DNA of 64,000 bases from Mariniflexile sp. TRM1-10 (GTDB taxonomy: Bacteria > Bacteroidota > Bacteroidia > Flavobacteriales > Flavobacteriaceae). Shown one piece after another: positions 33,984 through 43,719 of this stretch. The translations under genes were made by a program, and so were the position numbers. The stretch spans positions 99,501 to 163,500 of the forward strand of contig NZ_CP022985.1 of the NCBI RefSeq assembly GCF_003425985.1, in the 5' to 3' direction. Every line of letters begins with the position of its first letter. Position 1 is the first letter of the stretch. The notes under the pieces are model-generated. The model was given only the letters and a program-made list of their open reading frames with translations, made no database searches and was not told where the DNA came from.

Positions 33984-35375
33984 CTACTGCCCTCTATAGA
34001 AAATAATGGTACTTAGTGTTTTTATAAGGATGTTGACATCCAGCAAAAAACTTCGATGCTTAATATAATACAAATCATATTGCAGTTTTAGTAAACTATC
34101 ATCTACAGATGAGCCATATCTTGTTTTTACTTGTGCCCAACCCGTTAATCCTGGTTTTACAATATGCCTCGTTTCGTAAAAAGGTAATATTTGTGATAGT
34201 TGCCTAACAAAATGAGGCCTTTCTGGTCTGGGGCCGATTAAGCTCATGTCGCCTTTTAAAATATTAAAAAACTGAGGAAATTCATCCAAGCGGGTATTTC
34301 TTAAAAACTTACCAAAAGCTGTTATTCTGGTATCATTTTTTTTTGCCCAAACGGCACCAGCAGTTTCAGCATTAATAATCATGGTTCTAAATTTTACGAT
34401 TTTGAAAAGATTACCATTTTTACCAATGCGCTCTTGTATATAAAAAAGGGGACCGCGGTTTCCAATGAGGTTTCCCAACAAAATTACAGGCAGTATTATA
34501 AGCCCAAATAGAAGTCCTAAAACAGAAATAAGAATATCGAATAAGCGATGAAAAAACAAATATAGCTTGTTATGGTTGGTTCGACTAAATGGAAAATATC
34601 TGTAAAAATCTTTTCCAACAAATTGAACAGGCACGCGTTGCATCATATCTTCATACACCTGCGTATATTCTTTTATAGGAAAACCACCTTCTAAAAGCGT
34701 AATAAGATCTCTGTAAATTTCTGCAGTTATAGATTGGGAATTATAGCTTGCAATAACGATTTCCGATATATTTTCGTCTTTTATAACCTGATAGATTTGT
34801 TTTGGGCTGTATTCAACGATACCTTTAAATTTAATCTTATCCGATTTCCTTGGTTCGCAATTAATAAATCCCACAATTTTATAATTAGGATCGGCATGTT
34901 TAAAGTCTTCAATAATATTTTGAATATTGGATGTTTCGCCCACGACAAGCACTTTTTTGTAAAACCGGGGAGATACAATAAATGTTAAATAAGCAATACG
35001 CCATAAAAACAATGCAAGTAAAATGGCAAAGTAAAAATATATAATCTGCAAGCGATTGTATGGTAAAATAGGCGTGAAAAAAGGTGTTAAAAAATAAAAC
35101 AGAACTGTAACAGACACCGTAAAAACAATGCTGGTAGAAATTTTTTCAAGCTTGCTGGATTTTTGTAAGTCGTAAAGCTCAAAAATAGTTCCGAATATGG
35201 ATATGTATAAAACAAGTACAAACGCCCAAAGCCAATTTTCTTTTGTTATGGTAAAATAATCAAACTCGAAGGTGTTGCTAACAAAGTACAAAACAATAAG
35301 TATGAAAACAATATCAAAAATTCGAAGCAACACTTTACGTTCTGATATTTCGAAATGAATCCCTTTTCTAGACAT
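33984..35375 (-). CDS. Undecaprenyl-phosphate sugar-phosphate transferase (WcaJ type)
   Basis: 463 residues. Four to five N-terminal helices, a CoA-binding-like middle (KVLVVGETSNIQNIIEDFKH), then a further helix and the bacterial sugar transferase domain (~residues 265-463: VKFRTMIINAETAGAVW, RNTRLDEFPQFFNILKGDMS, LIGPRPERPHFV). It starts polysaccharide repeat units by moving a hexose-1-phosphate to the lipid carrier. Last gene of the 30-kb locus; a MITE (M3) separates it from the others. Confidence 0.9.
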   Translation of the reverse strand: MSRKGIHFEISERKVLLRIFDIVFILIVLYFVSNTFEFDYFTITKENWLWAFVLVLYISIFGTIFELYDLQKSSKLEKISTSIVFTVSVTVLFYFLTPFFTPILPYNRLQIIYFYFAILLALFLWRIAYLTFIVSPRFYKKVLVVGETSNIQNIIEDFKHADPNYKIVGFINCEPRKSDKIKFKGIVEYSPKQIYQVIKDENISEIVIASYNSQSITAEIYRDLITLLEGGFPIKEYTQVYEDMMQRVPVQFVGKDFYRYFPFSRTNHNKLYLFFHRLFDILISVLGLLFGLIILPVILLGNLIGNRGPLFYIQERIGKNGNLFKIVKFRTMIINAETAGAVWAKKNDTRITAFGKFLRNTRLDEFPQFFNILKGDMSLIGPRPERPHFVRQLSQILPFYETRHIVKPGLTGWAQVKTRYGSSVDDSLLKLQYDLYYIKHRSFLLDVNILIKTLSTIIFYRGQ

Positions 35376-35412
35376 CCTTACAGCTTGTATTTATTTGTCG
35401 TGCTAAAGATAG

Positions 35413-35630
35413 TGAACTCGTTTAAACTTTTTTGATTGAAGCGAAAATTTAGCCCTACTCCAGCTGGCTCGTTCACTAAAATAACCCACAGGGTTATTTT
35501 TACGCTCCGCCCTGTGTTCGGTTGAAGGCTTTTTTGAGTTGCATAGCAGGGCTACGGAAGGAAGAAAAGACAAAAAGCGAGTACAAAAGGACAATTTTTT
35601 AGCCAATTGTGAAAAGTTTAAACGAGTTCA
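35413..35630. repeat. MITE-like element M3 with 19-bp terminal inverted repeats
   Basis: TGAACTCGTTTAAACTTTT (35413-35431) recurs inverted at 35612-35630. The interior has CCAGCTGGCTCGT (35460-35472), the palindrome AAAATAACCC-ACA-GGGTTATTTT (35478-35500) and CTCCGCCCT. Ends match M2 and interior matches M4. No ORF longer than shadow frames. Confidence 0.7.
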
Positions 35631-35653
35631 GTATAAATGACACAAACTACTAT

Positions 35654-36664
35654 TTATTGAAACACACTAATCCACAACTTTTTAACAACACCCCAATCAT
35701 AACTTTCTACTTTTTTTCTGGCGTTTAAAGTCATTTTATGTGTGTTTTCGTGGTTTGAAAGGATCCTTTTTACAGCTTCAACAAATTCGTTTGCACTGTT
35801 TGGGTCCACCAAAATGCCATCGTGGTTGTTATTAATTAAAAACGGCATACCGCCTACGTTTGTAGAAATAATAGGCAAACCTAAGGCCATGGCTTCCATC
35901 ACACTAACCGGCATGTTATCAAAATTCGTGGTGTTTATAAAAATAGTGTGGCTTTTAGATAATGAAATCCATGCTTCTTTTGAAAGTTTTCCTGTAAAAT
36001 TCACTTCAACATTTAGTGCTTTTGCATAATCCTTTGCTTTTTGTAAAGAACCATCATTATCGGGTCCTACCATGCTAAGCGTCGCGTTTATATGCTCATC
36101 TTGCAAAGCCTTTAAAATTTTAATAGCTAAAAGCGGATTGTACATGTCTGAAAACGAACGTACCCATAGCAAATGAACAGTTTCGAAGTTTCTTTGTTTA
36201 AAAACATAGTCTTTAAGGGTTATGGCATTGGGTATATGAAACAAATTAAAATACCCTGCTTTTTCAAATTCAGACTGTATATAAACCGAAGGTGCTATAT
36301 TTTTATAGGCATGATTAAAAATGGCTTGACTTAGCTTTGGATTCGTTTTTAGTCTTTTTGGTAAATTGCCACCATGTAAAATAGGCAGGTATTTTAAGTT
36401 TAAAAAGCGGCATAAATAACTACAAAAAAGCGCATAATAAAAATTTGAGGTACTATACGTATCAATTAAAACATAATCTACCTTCTTGGCATATTTTAAA
36501 ATAGCAGAAAGCATATCAAGAAGACGTAATAGTTTGTTCTTTTTATTTGAACTGGTATATACTGTATAACCTTCCAAGCTTAAATTTTTGCTCAAGGTTT
36601 CAATGGTCGTTTCAGTTTTACCGGTTTTAGATAAGTTGTTTCCTATGTATAGGAGGTTTTTCAT
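35654..36664 (-). CDS. Glycosyltransferase family 4
   Basis: 336 residues, GT-B fold. N-terminal MKNLLYIGNNLSKTGKTETT, and the C-terminal GT4 donor site ISLSKSHTIFINTTNFDNMP, VSVMEAMALGLPIISTNVGG. Likely transfers one sugar of the repeat unit in the cytoplasm. Donor and acceptor are not predictable. Second-to-last gene of the locus. Confidence 0.85.
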   Translation of the reverse strand: MKNLLYIGNNLSKTGKTETTIETLSKNLSLEGYTVYTSSNKKNKLLRLLDMLSAILKYAKKVDYVLIDTYSTSNFYYALFCSYLCRFLNLKYLPILHGGNLPKRLKTNPKLSQAIFNHAYKNIAPSVYIQSEFEKAGYFNLFHIPNAITLKDYVFKQRNFETVHLLWVRSFSDMYNPLLAIKILKALQDEHINATLSMVGPDNDGSLQKAKDYAKALNVEVNFTGKLSKEAWISLSKSHTIFINTTNFDNMPVSVMEAMALGLPIISTNVGGMPFLINNNHDGILVDPNSANEFVEAVKRILSNHENTHKMTLNARKKVESYDWGVVKKLWISVFQ

Positions 36665-36817
36665 TGTTTATGTGTTTGTCTCGCTAATTTGTTTCGCTAA
36701 ATTTATTTGTCTCGCGAAGGCACGAAGGCGCAAAGTTTTTAAGTTACAAAGCTTCAAAGTTGCAAAGTTTCTGAGCTACAGAGTTTCAAAGATTCGAGTG
36801 TCAATCCTATTTTCTCA

Positions 36818-36942
36818 ATTCTTCATTCTTAATTCTTAATTCTTAATTCTTCATTCTTAATTCTTAATTCTTCATTCTTAATTCTTCATTCTTCATTCTT
36901 AATTCTTCATTCTTAATTCTTCATTCTTCATTCTTCATTCTT
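36818..36942. repeat. Heptanucleotide tandem array (ATTCTTM)n
   Basis: About 18 units of ATTCTTA or ATTCTTC run from 36818 to 36942 and into the end of the Wzy-like gene. Seven-base units would shift frame by one per unit. To its left (36720-36800) is a GTTACAAAG word array. Confidence 0.8.
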
Positions 36943-38271
36943 AACCCTCCCGTTTCCATAAGTAATATTCAATAAACAAAGTCCATAAATCAATGCTGGT
37001 GCCGCTATACGCATTGCTGAGTGATTAATGGTCAATAACCAAAATAAATAAAACGAATAGAAAAATAAGTTTGTTTTATTTTTTATCCTAAAAACCAAAG
37101 GAGTCATTAACAAGATAAGGAAGGCAAACACGCCTAATAACCCGTGTTCGGCTACTATTCTACTCATTTCGTTGTGAGACGCTGCTGCAACGCCTGTCTC
37201 GTTTAAACGTTCTTCTTTTACTTTACCTACCCCAATACCTAAAAAAGGATTATCGATAAACTCTTTAAGCTCAAAAGCCATTAAATCGGTTCGACCTGTT
37301 GTTACATCTTGCTTTTCCCGTCCTGCTGCATCTTGATTAGCATAACGTTTTTCAATAAATCCGCTCGTCTGAATAGAACTGTATAACCAAATAGAAAATA
37401 TACATATTAAAAATAAAAACAATGAAAATTTTATACGGAATTTGGTTTTCAGATTAACTTTTAAATAGTATAATCCCACAAAAAATAAAATCATAATAAC
37501 CGCTGTAATAACACCACCCCTACTAAAGGTAATAAGTGCTCTGTATGTCAATATACCTAATAAACACAAATCTATAAATCGGTATAAAAAAGGGTCTTTA
37601 GACATAAAAAACCGCGTAGCCAAAACAAATATACCAATGCCCAAAACAGTTGCTACTTGATTAGGACCAAAACCACCAGAGGTCATAAAATTTGATTCCG
37701 TTCCTGTAATTACCTCTTGTAAATCAGGCGTAAATAAAAATAAATAAACAGCCATACTTATTAAAGGAAGTAATAAGGCCAATAGCACTATCTTTATCTG
37801 ATTGTAAGTAAGGGTACGTTTATAACAAAAAACGGCTGTAATCCCTAGACAAATAGGACCACTTAAGTTAAAAGCGATGGCTCTTCTAATGCTCGTTTCA
37901 AAACCCAAATCGGCGACCGCTACAAAAATCCCTGGTATTAATAGTACAATATACAGCACATAAATCAATGCCTTATTGGAAAAACTATTGCTAATTAAGC
38001 CCATAAGAACAAATATTATTACCAAATATTTAATAGCTTCATAAAATACCGTACCTCCATTCATTCTTAAAAACACCTCTATTCCGACTACATAGGCACA
38101 AGCTACCAACACATAGAACGTTTTGTACTTTTTAGAAGCCATTAAGATTTTATAGCTAAAAAATACAGTAATAAATAAAAAATACACCAACGCCAACGGC
38201 CTTATAAGGTAAATACCAATAGCTAAAATGACATGAAAAACGAGAAGTTTATAATATAGCGACAACTTCAT
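36928..38271 (-). CDS. O-antigen ligase/polymerase (Wzy/WaaL-like) membrane protein
   Basis: 447 residues with about eleven hydrophobic helices. The large periplasmic loop and family motif lie near EFIDNPFLGIGVGKVKEERL, ASHNEMSRIVAEHGLLGVFA. Joins repeat units or ligates glycan to lipid A. The last codons and the TGA stop lie in the heptamer array (36928-36942), so the C-terminus may vary. Overlaps the next gene by four bases (ATGA). Confidence 0.8.
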   Translation of the reverse strand: MKLSLYYKLLVFHVILAIGIYLIRPLALVYFLFITVFFSYKILMASKKYKTFYVLVACAYVVGIEVFLRMNGGTVFYEAIKYLVIIFVLMGLISNSFSNKALIYVLYIVLLIPGIFVAVADLGFETSIRRAIAFNLSGPICLGITAVFCYKRTLTYNQIKIVLLALLLPLISMAVYLFLFTPDLQEVITGTESNFMTSGGFGPNQVATVLGIGIFVLATRFFMSKDPFLYRFIDLCLLGILTYRALITFSRGGVITAVIMILFFVGLYYLKVNLKTKFRIKFSLFLFLICIFSIWLYSSIQTSGFIEKRYANQDAAGREKQDVTTGRTDLMAFELKEFIDNPFLGIGVGKVKEERLNETGVAAASHNEMSRIVAEHGLLGVFAFLILLMTPLVFRIKNKTNLFFYSFYLFWLLTINHSAMRIAAPALIYGLCLLNITYGNGRVKNEE

Positions 38272-39344
38272 TTTTGATGGGCTTTGTAGATTTCAATTAG
38301 TGATTCCATAGCTTTTGCTTCTGAAAAAGTGGACGTCACTTTCAAATATAAATTTTTAGCAACTTTATTCCTCAAATCTAAATCATTAATATAAGTTAAT
38401 AAAGCTTCAGCTAAAACTTTATGGTTTATAGGTTCAACTAAAAGACCTTCCTCATTATTGGAGATCACTTTACTACAATCGCCTACATTTGTTGCTACTA
38501 CGGGTAATTTTGCTAAACCATACTCCAAAAGTGCTACTGGCAATCCTTCAGATTTTGACGACAATACCCCCATAGTACTTTGGCTTAAAATATTAGAAGC
38601 ATCGGCACAGCTTCCGTAAATAAACACATGTTTTTCTAAATGACGTTCAATAATAAAGCTTTTAATTGAACGATAATAGTCATCTTCATAAAAATACCCA
38701 ACTAAATGCAAGCTCCAATCTGGTTGAAGCTTAAAAACCTCATTAAAGGCATTTAATAAATTAATATGGTCCTTATCGGGTCTTAAATTCGCTAAACACA
38801 CAAGGCGTTTACCAGTTTCACCATGAAGCGTTGTTAATTTTAAAGTCGGATTAATTTGTGGATAATTAGCTAAAACATATACATTTTTAGTCAAAAGCTT
38901 ATCTTCACTCCTTACTTTCAATGCCTTATTAACTGCAATGATACATGAGAAAAAAAAAGAACACAGTTTTAAAATAAATTTATTTACACTTGACGTCTGG
39001 GCTCTATTTCCGTAATGCTCATGCCAAATTAAGACCAGTTTCGGATTTAAAATTTTAATGATGGTTGCTATAAAAAATGAGGAGGCATGTGCATGAATGA
39101 TAGCTATATTATTGGTTTTAACAAATCTATTAAGCTTTCTTATAGCCTTAAAGTCTAAACTAGATTTTTTATTTAAAAACAAATAATGGACCTCTTTCAA
39201 TACACTTTGTTTTAACAACCCTTCAGCCCTAGTAGCACATAAAAACGACTTTTCAACACGACTTGCTAACGCGTTTGCGTAATTTACTGCCACACGTTCT
39301 GCGCCACCAGCATGTAACGAATCTATAAGCTGTAAAACTTTCAT
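38268..39344 (-). CDS. Glycosyltransferase family 4
   Basis: 358 residues. N-terminal MKVLQLIDSLHAGGAERVAV is the GT4 acceptor-side signature, and LVCLANLRPDKDHINLLNAF and SKSEGLPVALLEYGLAKLPV mark the donor site. ATGA overlaps on both sides tie it to the polymerase gene and the next transferase. Confidence 0.88.
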   Translation of the reverse strand: MKVLQLIDSLHAGGAERVAVNYANALASRVEKSFLCATRAEGLLKQSVLKEVHYLFLNKKSSLDFKAIRKLNRFVKTNNIAIIHAHASSFFIATIIKILNPKLVLIWHEHYGNRAQTSSVNKFILKLCSFFFSCIIAVNKALKVRSEDKLLTKNVYVLANYPQINPTLKLTTLHGETGKRLVCLANLRPDKDHINLLNAFNEVFKLQPDWSLHLVGYFYEDDYYRSIKSFIIERHLEKHVFIYGSCADASNILSQSTMGVLSSKSEGLPVALLEYGLAKLPVVATNVGDCSKVISNNEEGLLVEPINHKVLAEALLTYINDLDLRNKVAKNLYLKVTSTFSEAKAMESLIEIYKAHQK

Positions 39345-40456
39345 TTATAATTTAATAATTTAACTATGGCTTTCTCAAAAGCTTCTAAAGTGTACTGCTG
39401 TGACCATTTTGAAGCTTTTTTAGACATGGATTCCAGTTTTTCCGTATCTTTTAAAGCATTATTAATGTGACTAACATCTTCATTCAAATGAGCTTCAATT
39501 AAAATCCCTCGGTTGCCAAAGTCTAACATATAAGGCACACAAGAAACGGCTGTCGCCATAGGAATCACGCCAAAAAACATGCCTTCCGCAATGACTTTAG
39601 GCCACCCCTCAGATTTTGATGGTAGTATTAAAAAATGGGCCGTTTTTAGTGTTTCTTTTATCATGTCTTTAGATTGGTTGCCATGTAATGTAACCATTTT
39701 TTCAAGACCACGGGCATGGATATAATCCTGTAACTCTTGTTTTAAAACACCTTCACCATAAACCTCCAAAAACACGTTTTTACCTTGTTTGTACAATGCC
39801 TCAATAATTTGTAGGGCTAATAACGGACGCTTGCCTGGAACTAAAGTACCCACAAAAACAAATTTCAAATCTCCAGAATAATCTCGTTTGATAGGTGTTT
39901 CAATCTCAGAATCCTTATAGGTAGCCGTAAAAAAGGGTTTGATATTTTTAGTTTGGTTTGGCCAATCACCATACACCAAAACCTGCATGTTTTTAGTTAA
40001 AAAGGGGTTACTTAAAATCCACTTTTGAAACCTGTAACTTAAAGGCTGTTTGGCTTTTGGATCCCAGTTACCAGCATATTTGGTTGTTTTTGTTTTCTTC
40101 GGAAAAAACATTTGAACAAAACACCCTAACAAGCCCATATTACCTGGACATCTTAAATGAATGTGATCGGCTTTTTTGCAGGCCTGAAATAGTTTAACAA
40201 CGATCACAGGCATACTTAATAAACTGGATATCATGGCTCCTAATGAATCAAATTGTAATGACCTTACAGATATCACTTCTGGTTGCACATCAAAACGGGA
40301 CGTCAATAGTGCTTTGTCGTAAGTTGTTGGAGATAATATGGTAAACGCATCAACGTACTTAGCCCAAATATTCATTTCCCGAACATAAGGTTCATAAGCC
40401 ACATAAGAATCATTTTCTTTTAAAGTAGGGGCGTTTGTAATGACTAAAAACTTCAT
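39341..40456 (-). CDS. Glycosyltransferase family 4-like
   Basis: 371 residues. The N-terminal half diverges from GT4 norms; the C-terminal half is clear (LKFVFVGTLVPGKRPLLALQ, HFLILPSKSEGWPKVIAEGM). Positioned between an acetyltransferase and another transferase with four- and one-base overlaps. Confidence 0.82.
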   Translation of the reverse strand: MKFLVITNAPTLKENDSYVAYEPYVREMNIWAKYVDAFTILSPTTYDKALLTSRFDVQPEVISVRSLQFDSLGAMISSLLSMPVIVVKLFQACKKADHIHLRCPGNMGLLGCFVQMFFPKKTKTTKYAGNWDPKAKQPLSYRFQKWILSNPFLTKNMQVLVYGDWPNQTKNIKPFFTATYKDSEIETPIKRDYSGDLKFVFVGTLVPGKRPLLALQIIEALYKQGKNVFLEVYGEGVLKQELQDYIHARGLEKMVTLHGNQSKDMIKETLKTAHFLILPSKSEGWPKVIAEGMFFGVIPMATAVSCVPYMLDFGNRGILIEAHLNEDVSHINNALKDTEKLESMSKKASKWSQQYTLEAFEKAIVKLLNYK

Positions 40457-41007
40457 TAAATATAATCTTTTGAAGTATTGTTATTTACAACTACGGCAGG
40501 CACACCCATAACCGTTGTATTGGCATCAACCGATTTAACAACTAGTGAGTTTGCGGCTATAACACAGTTATCACCAACCGTTATTTTCCCAACGATAACA
40601 GCATGGGCTCCCATATATACATGATTCCCAATTACAGGAACCCCCCGTTTTTTATCGCGTCCGCTAACCCCAATGGTTACGCCTTGTGAGATATTACAAT
40701 TATCACCAATTACGGCGTTGGAATTGACAATGATACCACCAAAATGACCGATATAACAAGACACTCCAATACTTGCTGAATAAGGCAAATGAATGCCCGC
40801 AACAAGTTCTATCCATTTTTGACACATGACACCTAAAATCAAAAGTGGTTTTTTAATTATGTCTGGTATCTGCCTCCTATAAATGGCGTTAAAAAACCTA
40901 TAAACACATAATGCCCAAAGTCCTTGGGTTGTTAATAACAAGATGACTCCTGATTTATTACCACTATATTTTTTATATTTCTCTATGTCTTGTCTAAATC
41001 TTGCCAT
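40456..41007 (-). CDS. Serine-acetyltransferase-like hexapeptide O-acetyltransferase
   Basis: 183 residues. Left-handed beta-helix repeats: SIGVSCYIGHFGGIIVNSNA, VIGDNCNISQGVTIGVSGRD, VYMGAHAVIVGKITVGDNCV. Likely adds acetyl groups to a sugar of the polymer. Within the glycan operon, not a cysteine-synthesis context. Confidence 0.8.
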   Translation of the reverse strand: MARFRQDIEKYKKYSGNKSGVILLLTTQGLWALCVYRFFNAIYRRQIPDIIKKPLLILGVMCQKWIELVAGIHLPYSASIGVSCYIGHFGGIIVNSNAVIGDNCNISQGVTIGVSGRDKKRGVPVIGNHVYMGAHAVIVGKITVGDNCVIAANSLVVKSVDANTTVMGVPAVVVNNNTSKDYI

Positions 41008-41010
41008 GAG

Positions 41011-42006
41011 TTATCTGTTAACCTTTGGAGCATTAAAGATAAGCGAAAACCAGCCAACAATACGTCCTAAACTTTCGGTGAACGCCTCTTTTCTTTCTGA
41101 AGTCGTTATGACGTTAAGCAATCTTATTTTAGTCAATAAAATGGCTGTAGCATGCCATTTTAAACGCGCTTTAAAAGTAGGATTTGGATATTTAACGCGC
41201 CATACATACCAACCATTTCGAAGCACCATTTTGCCATAACTGTATTTATTGGGACGACCAGAACCATCGTGATAGTGCGCCAATTGTGCATTGGTGTTCA
41301 CATAGAGTTTTCCTGTTTTTGCTAAACGCAATGAAAAATCGGCATCTTCATAAAGTCCGTACCCTTCAAAATAGCTTGAAAAATTAAATCGGTCGAAAAT
41401 ATCTTTCTTATAAGAAGAAACACCTCCCATAAGCTGTTCTACTTCATAAATGTTTCCTGAGGGTGGTAAAAAACTAATGGAGCGCCCATGTGAAAACGTA
41501 GGCATACATCCTGGTACAGCATCTGGTAGCAAACCAAATTTTCGTCTCATTTTGAATCGTGAAGGTTCACTTCGCATCCATCCATCATAATAAAATTTTG
41601 AAGGATCCTTTTTATGATCGGACTTCGTCCAACTTACTTCGTTAATAATATAACCGCCAACCGCTAAAGCATCTTTCTTTTCAGAATATGTTTTTATTAA
41701 AGCTTCAAAATAATTTGGTTCAAGAACAATATCATCATCCAAAAAGCAAATAATCTCCGAAGATTCAGAAACCTTTTTAACTCCAAAATTACGTTGTTTG
41801 GTCAAGCCTCTATGGCTGGCATCAACTTTAAAATATTTTAAGTCTTTAAATGCATTCTCTTTTAAAATGGTTTCCGTGTCATTATTGGTAGAACCGTCAA
41901 TAATTAAAATGTCATTGGGATATAATGTTTGTTTCGCTACCGACTGCAATAAAGTTAACAGTGGTTTTGGTCGCATGTATGTACAAACTATTAAAGTAAA
42001 ATTCAT
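41011..42006 (-). CDS. Glycosyltransferase family 2
   Basis: 331 residues, GT-A fold. LIVCTYMRPKPLLTLLQSVA at the start, the metal-binding CFLDDDIVLEPNYFEALI, and the acceptor-side YEDADFSLRLAKTGKLYVNT. Starts after a 144-bp repeat-rich gap that separates it from the next transferase upstream. Confidence 0.88.
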   Translation of the reverse strand: MNFTLIVCTYMRPKPLLTLLQSVAKQTLYPNDILIIDGSTNNDTETILKENAFKDLKYFKVDASHRGLTKQRNFGVKKVSESSEIICFLDDDIVLEPNYFEALIKTYSEKKDALAVGGYIINEVSWTKSDHKKDPSKFYYDGWMRSEPSRFKMRRKFGLLPDAVPGCMPTFSHGRSISFLPPSGNIYEVEQLMGGVSSYKKDIFDRFNFSSYFEGYGLYEDADFSLRLAKTGKLYVNTNAQLAHYHDGSGRPNKYSYGKMVLRNGWYVWRVKYPNPTFKARLKWHATAILLTKIRLLNVITTSERKEAFTESLGRIVGWFSLIFNAPKVNR

Positions 42007-42091
42007 AAGCCTTGAGGCATGATTAAATTTTTAATATAATTCAAAAAAATATATTTATTTATCTGGGCTTATCGAATACCCAATAAAAACA

Positions 42092-42137
42092 CTTCGACTG
42101 CGCTCAGTGTGACAAAATTCGACAGGCTCAGTGTGAC
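42092..42137. repeat. TTCGAC-type repeats D3, direct pair
   Basis: TTCGACTGCGCTCAGTGTGA (42093-42112), then TTCGACAGGCTCAGTGTGAC (42118-42137), in tandem and in the same orientation. Other copies pair face to face. Confidence 0.6.
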
Positions 42138-42150
42138 AAAAAATATACTA

Positions 42151-43719
42151 CTACTTGGTTCGTTTTCCCAAAGCTATTAAGTTTTTGGCATAAAACACTG
42201 ATTTATTAAACTGTAAAAGCCTTATGGGGAGCTTTAATACTCTTAATGGGATGTCTATCCACTTTGCTTTTGTGAAATAAAACACAAAATACTTGATTTT
42301 ATATTCTTTACGTTGTCTTTCATCAAAATGTTTAAACAGTTGATACATGATGGTAGGGCTTGGTTTTGGTACAATCCATTTAACCGGCTTATCCAGTTCC
42401 CAAGGTTGTTGTTTACGTTTTTTTCCTTTTATACCCGCTTGTTGTCCCCAAAAACGGTAACCACCCATAGGTGGTTTTAAATGCAAGTTTACAGAGAATG
42501 GATTATGTAAAACGGTAACACCTAATTTTGAAATTGATAGGCCAAAGTCACTATCTTCACCATAACCGCCATCGTAATTGATATCGTTGCCAATCAATTG
42601 ATTTACAACACGCCTTGATACACAGGAATTCGCATTACTAAATGATTGTGCTGCACCAACTTTCCAACGTTCATCTCCCATCGCTTTTAACTTATCATCT
42701 AAATCGATTAGCGTTTGCTGCTGGTGGTCTGCCCTAATATCCAACCCATTACAGGCTTCGGCGTTATAGGTTTGCAATAATCTGATATGGTTTTCTATAA
42801 ATTGCGGTTGAATGCGAATATCGTCATCACCAAAAACAATGTAATCGCCCGTACATAAATCGATGGCTTCGTTTCTTGCCCTACAACTGCCTTGAGTGGT
42901 TTGCCATTTAAAAACAACCTTAAACGAATAGGCATTGGCATGATAAAGCGACGAATCTCTCGCTGCTTCTGGAGTGGCATCCACCACAATCACTTCAAAA
43001 GGCTTGTAAGTTTGATTTTCCAAATCGTTCAAGAGGTTTAAAGTGAAATCTTGACGCATCATGGTGGGAATGATGTAACTTACTTTTGGGGTTCCTTTTA
43101 TGGGTTGTAATTCCCGAGGTTTTAATAAGACTGACTTATTCTTAAAACGGTATTTATTTTTTGCAAACCAAAACCCCTTCAGGTCTTTCGGCTTCCAAAA
43201 ACCGCTTCTAAATAACATATAAATACTATGTGAAAGCTTAAAATTTTTAATGTAGAAGGTATAAATATCTTTTGTTGAAATTTGGACGGCTTCAATAAGG
43301 TTTTCAAACAATCCTTTTACATACAAAGGAACAACACCTTGGTACCTCAACGTATTAAACCCAAAATCCAAAGCCGACATTTGTAGGTTTTCATAATCCA
43401 AATCAAAACCTCCAAAAGTTTCCCAAACCTGTTTTCTTATTACAAAAGCATTGGGATTGATTCGCCAACTAACCGACTTTTCTAAATTATCAAAATCCTT
43501 TCCATACCAGAAAAACACCACCGTTTGATAGACAATTTCAGGAAAGACATTTTTATAGCCTTGATCCAGACTACTGTGCCAAATATCACCTTCTCCCATA
43601 GCTAACTCATCAAGCAAGCTAAAATTGGGAGTGCCTTGATATAATAAAATATCGCCGTTGGGTGTAATGTATTCTTTTAAGTGTATCAAGATTTTAATAT
43701 GGTTTTTAGCACATGACAA
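42151..43719 (-). CDS. Two-part glycosyltransferase family 2 protein, uncertain start
   Basis: 522 residues. From ~residue 211 there is a full GT2 (VSYIIPTMMRQDFTLNLLND, FGDDDIRIQPQFIENHIRLL, YGEDSDFGLSISKLGVTVLH). Residues 1-200 resemble the back half of another GT2-like protein (NPNAFVIRKQVWETFGGFDL). The annotated start (43719) is TTG inside MITE C1; a TTG at 43689 lies outside it and may be the real one. Insertion of C1 may have displaced the original start. Confidence 0.75.
   Translation of the reverse strand: MSCAKNHIKILIHLKEYITPNGDILLYQGTPNFSLLDELAMGEGDIWHSSLDQGYKNVFPEIVYQTVVFFWYGKDFDNLEKSVSWRINPNAFVIRKQVWETFGGFDLDYENLQMSALDFGFNTLRYQGVVPLYVKGLFENLIEAVQISTKDIYTFYIKNFKLSHSIYMLFRSGFWKPKDLKGFWFAKNKYRFKNKSVLLKPRELQPIKGTPKVSYIIPTMMRQDFTLNLLNDLENQTYKPFEVIVVDATPEAARDSSLYHANAYSFKVVFKWQTTQGSCRARNEAIDLCTGDYIVFGDDDIRIQPQFIENHIRLLQTYNAEACNGLDIRADHQQQTLIDLDDKLKAMGDERWKVGAAQSFSNANSCVSRRVVNQLIGNDINYDGGYGEDSDFGLSISKLGVTVLHNPFSVNLHLKPPMGGYRFWGQQAGIKGKKRKQQPWELDKPVKWIVPKPSPTIMYQLFKHFDERQRKEYKIKYFVFYFTKAKWIDIPLRVLKLPIRLLQFNKSVFYAKNLIALGKRTK

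Noticed and set aside
35403-35606. 67-residue ORF downstream of the sugar-phosphate transferase
   Set aside because: Falls inside MITE M3 and includes its inverted repeat.
36818-36942. Possible CRISPR array
   Set aside because: Units are seven bases with no spacers and no cas genes; it is a simple tandem repeat.
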